Below are positions 5,802-7,827 of a DNA stretch of 7,827 bases, in pieces. The position numbers were made by a program, and so were the translations under genes. Numbering within the stretch: position 1 is the first letter of the stretch; every line of letters starts with the position of its first letter. The notes below the pieces were generated by a model. That model made no database searches and was not told where the DNA came from. It saw only the letters and a program-made list of their open reading frames with translations. Location of the stretch: NCBI GenBank assembly GCA_036835375.1, contig DAITMB010000177.1, forward strand, positions 1 through 7,827. The letters are read 5' to 3'. This DNA comes from JANQTF01 sp036835375 (GTDB taxonomy: Bacteria > Bacteroidota > Bacteroidia > J057).

Positions 5802-7445
5802 ATGAAAACGAAAAAAATTGCCGCTGCTGCGCAGGGCGAAACCACTTCTCTCGCCAAATCCCCTTCCTCCGAAACGGAAAAAGAACTCTGGGCGGACGGG
5901 GATTTCATCTTCAAAGAACTCTTCCACGCACTAGATACCGACCAGCGTGGAGTCATTAGCCTGAACCATATGATTCGGCGGTTGAGTGAAATGGGCATTC
6001 GAAAAGACGATCCCAGACTCCGTGGAAGCATTGGTCCATATCTGGATCGGGTCGAGGACATGGACGATGTGACATTTGACTTTCCGACTTTTCTGAAGAT
6101 GCTTCAAGCAGGCGGGGGGGCAAATCTCATACGCCAGGCCGTACGGGGTGAGATGATCATTCCTGATTTTAGGCAGTTTAGCAACGAAATCAAGCAAATC
6201 TTTGAGCAAACAAATAGACACAATTCAGGGCAGGTAGCCACCTACATTCCCCAACTAGGCCGTGTAAATCCAGATTATTTCGGTGTCACGATCTGTACGG
6301 TCGATGGGCAGCAGTTGCAAATAGGGGATCACAGGCAGTTTTTTAGCGTCCAATCCGTGTGCAAACCCATTGGGTACTGTATTGCCCTTGAGGAGCACGG
6401 GGAAGCCAAAGTACACCAACACATCGGTCGCGAGCCTAGCGGCATTGGCTTCAACGGCCTGGTGCTAAACCAACGGGGGCTTCCACACAATCCCATGATC
6501 AATTCCGGCGCTATCATGGCCTGCTCCTTGATCAAGCCGCACCTAAAGATGGCTGATCGATTTGACAATGTATTGGATATTTGGACAAAGCTGAGCGGGA
6601 ACGTACCCGCCCGGTTCAACAACGCCATTTATTTGTCTGAAAGAGAGACTGCAGACCGGAATTTTGCATTGGGATATTTTATGCGCGAAAACCACGCCTT
6701 CCCACAGAATACCGATTTGGTGCAGACCTTAGAGTTTTATTTTCAATGCTGCTCCATTGAGCTGAATTGCGATCAACTGGGAGTGGTCGCTGCTACCTTG
6801 GCAAATGGCGGGATTTGCCCCACGACGGGGGAACGTGTGTTTCATCCCGATACAGTGAAAAATTGTCTGAGCCTCATGTCTTCTTGCGGAATGTATGACT
6901 TCTCAGGCGAGTTTGCCTTTACCATTGGTCTCCCTGCCAAAAGCGGGGTGTCTGGTGCGCTGATGGTCGTGGTTCCCAACCTGATGGGCATTGTTATCTA
7001 TGCACCTAAGCTAGACCATCTAGGCAACTCGGTCAAGGGAATCGAATTCTGCCGTCGCTTGGTGGAGGACTACAATTTTCATATGTATGATTCTTTGGCG
7101 ACTTCTACCAAAGGGAAAAAAGATCCGAGGATCAGCCGCTTTCAGTCACGAATTGACGGAGTTATCAGCCTGTGCTGGGCTGCCAGTGAAGGGGATATTT
7201 TCCAGATGCAATCGCTGGTGGCGCGTGGGGTAGATGTGGATGCTGCTGACTACGACGGGAGGACCGCCCTTCATCTGGCGTCTTCGGAAGGACATACCAA
7301 GGCCGTGAGGTACCTTCTCAACCAACGAGCGCAAGTCAACCCCATGGACCGATGGGGCAACACACCGCTGGCCGATGCACGGCGGGCTCATCATCACGAA
7401 GTGATCCAGTTACTGACGGAATACAACGCCGTCTCTGACAACTAG
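5802..7445 (+). CDS. Animal-type glutaminase with EF-hand-like and ankyrin domains
   Basis: The enzyme hydrolyses glutamine to glutamate and ammonia. From the ATG at 5802 it has 547 residues; a TTG at 5769 would add 11, but the ATG is preferred. Domains: a low-complexity N-terminus, an EF-hand-like helical region (about 28-105), a catalytic beta-lactamase-fold domain (about 144-429), and three ankyrin repeats (about 453-543). Expected residues are all present: Y148, S185 and K188 of the SxxK motif (QSVCK), N234, E280, N287, Y313, Y365 in CGMYDFSG and V383 in KSGV. Throughout the catalytic core these sit at a constant offset of 101 from human GLS numbering as I remember it, so there are no gaps. 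This architecture is that of kidney/liver-type GLS and GLS2, not the roughly 310-residue bacterial GlsA. No signal peptide is seen; it is probably cytoplasmic and, by analogy, tetrameric or filament-forming. It stands alone, with its own terminator. Confidence 0.96.
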   Translation: MKTKKIAAAAQGETTSLAKSPSSETEKELWADGDFIFKELFHALDTDQRGVISLNHMIRRLSEMGIRKDDPRLRGSIGPYLDRVEDMDDVTFDFPTFLKMLQAGGGANLIRQAVRGEMIIPDFRQFSNEIKQIFEQTNRHNSGQVATYIPQLGRVNPDYFGVTICTVDGQQLQIGDHRQFFSVQSVCKPIGYCIALEEHGEAKVHQHIGREPSGIGFNGLVLNQRGLPHNPMINSGAIMACSLIKPHLKMADRFDNVLDIWTKLSGNVPARFNNAIYLSERETADRNFALGYFMRENHAFPQNTDLVQTLEFYFQCCSIELNCDQLGVVAATLANGGICPTTGERVFHPDTVKNCLSLMSSCGMYDFSGEFAFTIGLPAKSGVSGALMVVVPNLMGIVIYAPKLDHLGNSVKGIEFCRRLVEDYNFHMYDSLATSTKGKKDPRISRFQSRIDGVISLCWAASEGDIFQMQSLVARGVDVDAADYDGRTALHLASSEGHTKAVRYLLNQRAQVNPMDRWGNTPLADARRAHHHEVIQLLTEYNAVSDN

Positions 7446-7533
7446 GCACCACTAAAAAATAGGTGCTGAAGCGTCTCGCGTTTAGATACGGACTTGAACC
7501 ATTTGAAGCTCAGCAGGCTATGAATTACGTGAG

Positions 7534-7572
7534 TCTCCATTGATCTATTCCGGGTTGATGGAGATTTTTTTT
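7534..7572 (+). terminator. Rho-independent terminator of the glutaminase gene
   Basis: TCTCCAT (7534-7540) and ATGGAGA (7558-7564) form a perfect 7-bp stem around a 17-nt loop, followed immediately by eight Ts (7565-7572). It lies about 90 nt after the stop codon on the same strand. The long loop lowers stability, but the T run makes the call fairly safe. Confidence 0.7.
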
Positions 7573-7623
7573 CAATCATTTATTTCCTTGTGAGAATGTA
7601 CATTCCTTGGTAGCGGGATGGAC

Positions 7624-7664
7624 GAGTGCGACCTCCAGGGTCGGGATGAGAATGTGGCTGCTAC
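7624..7664. repeat. Dispersed intergenic repeat, copy B
   Basis: This copy carries GAGTGCGAC (7624-7632) and GGGATGAGAATGTGG-C-TGCTAC (7643-7664). The second block differs by one base from copy A at 3794-3815, and the order and orientation of the two blocks are the same. The segment between the blocks is 8 bp shorter than in copy A. Both copies lie in intergenic DNA beside unrelated genes, as expected for a repeat family scattered through the genome. Confidence 0.75.
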
Positions 7665-7827
7665 TTGGTGAGAGGAGATGAAGCACATCTTTTCCATCTA
7701 CAATTACCCAGAACCGTTTTTCGAAGAGGGAATTCAGGCAAAGCACCTGCGAATGTTGTGGCCAAAATGTTGTGATTCAGGAGATGATTGCAGTGGTTGA
7801 TTGCCAAAGAAAACATGACCATGGACA

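Larger units (their letters stand above)
7446..7827. other. Downstream intergenic region
   Basis: After the glutaminase stop this stretch holds a terminator, a 12-bp palindrome GAATGTACATTC (7594-7605) and copy B of the dispersed repeat. A 40-codon plus-strand frame begins at the ATG at 7678 and stops at 7800, with AGAGGAG directly before the ATG, too close to be a normal ribosome site. No product is recognisable and it is probably not a gene. Confidence 0.5.

Noticed and set aside
7678..7800. 40-codon plus-strand frame with a purine-rich upstream
   Set aside because: It is too short, has no recognisable product, and the AGAGGAG directly abuts the ATG.

Overview
The window looks like chromosomal DNA of a member of the Bacteroidota. 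Three things suggest this: a DUF4301 protein, a family I know mainly from that phylum; start codons without Shine-Dalgarno sequences; and two minus-strand genes preceded by the phylum's TAnnTTTG -7 promoter box. I cannot name the genus.

Layout. Positions 1-463 hold no convincing gene. They are packed with short tandem, direct and inverted repeats. Positions 464-2005 (minus) encode a full-length DUF4301 protein with nucleotidyltransferase-like motifs. Positions 2238-3554 (minus) encode S-adenosylhomocysteine hydrolase (ahcY). A strong minus-strand terminator hairpin and a separate -7 box lie between these two genes, so they are probably independent transcription units. Positions 3555-4336 are intergenic. 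They hold the ahcY promoter, one copy of a dispersed repeat, and a compact 99-bp element built like a MITE (terminal inverted repeats, long internal hairpin, 8-bp flanking direct repeats). A possible 60-residue ORF (4337-4519) precedes a 216-residue exported protein or lipoprotein (4580-5230), both on the plus strand. About 570 bp of AT-rich DNA without a convincing gene follows. Positions 5802-7445 (plus) encode an animal-type glutaminase with an EF-hand-like N-terminus, a catalytic domain and C-terminal ankyrin repeats. It is followed by a terminator and by a second copy of the dispersed repeat.

How the parts work together. AhcY removes the methylation by-product SAH, and the glutaminase releases ammonia and glutamate from glutamine. 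Both are housekeeping-type enzymes and nothing links them into one pathway or operon. I see no defence system, CRISPR array, tRNA or rRNA. The most unusual items are the eukaryote-like glutaminase, the MITE-like element, and the dispersed repeat shared by two intergenic regions.
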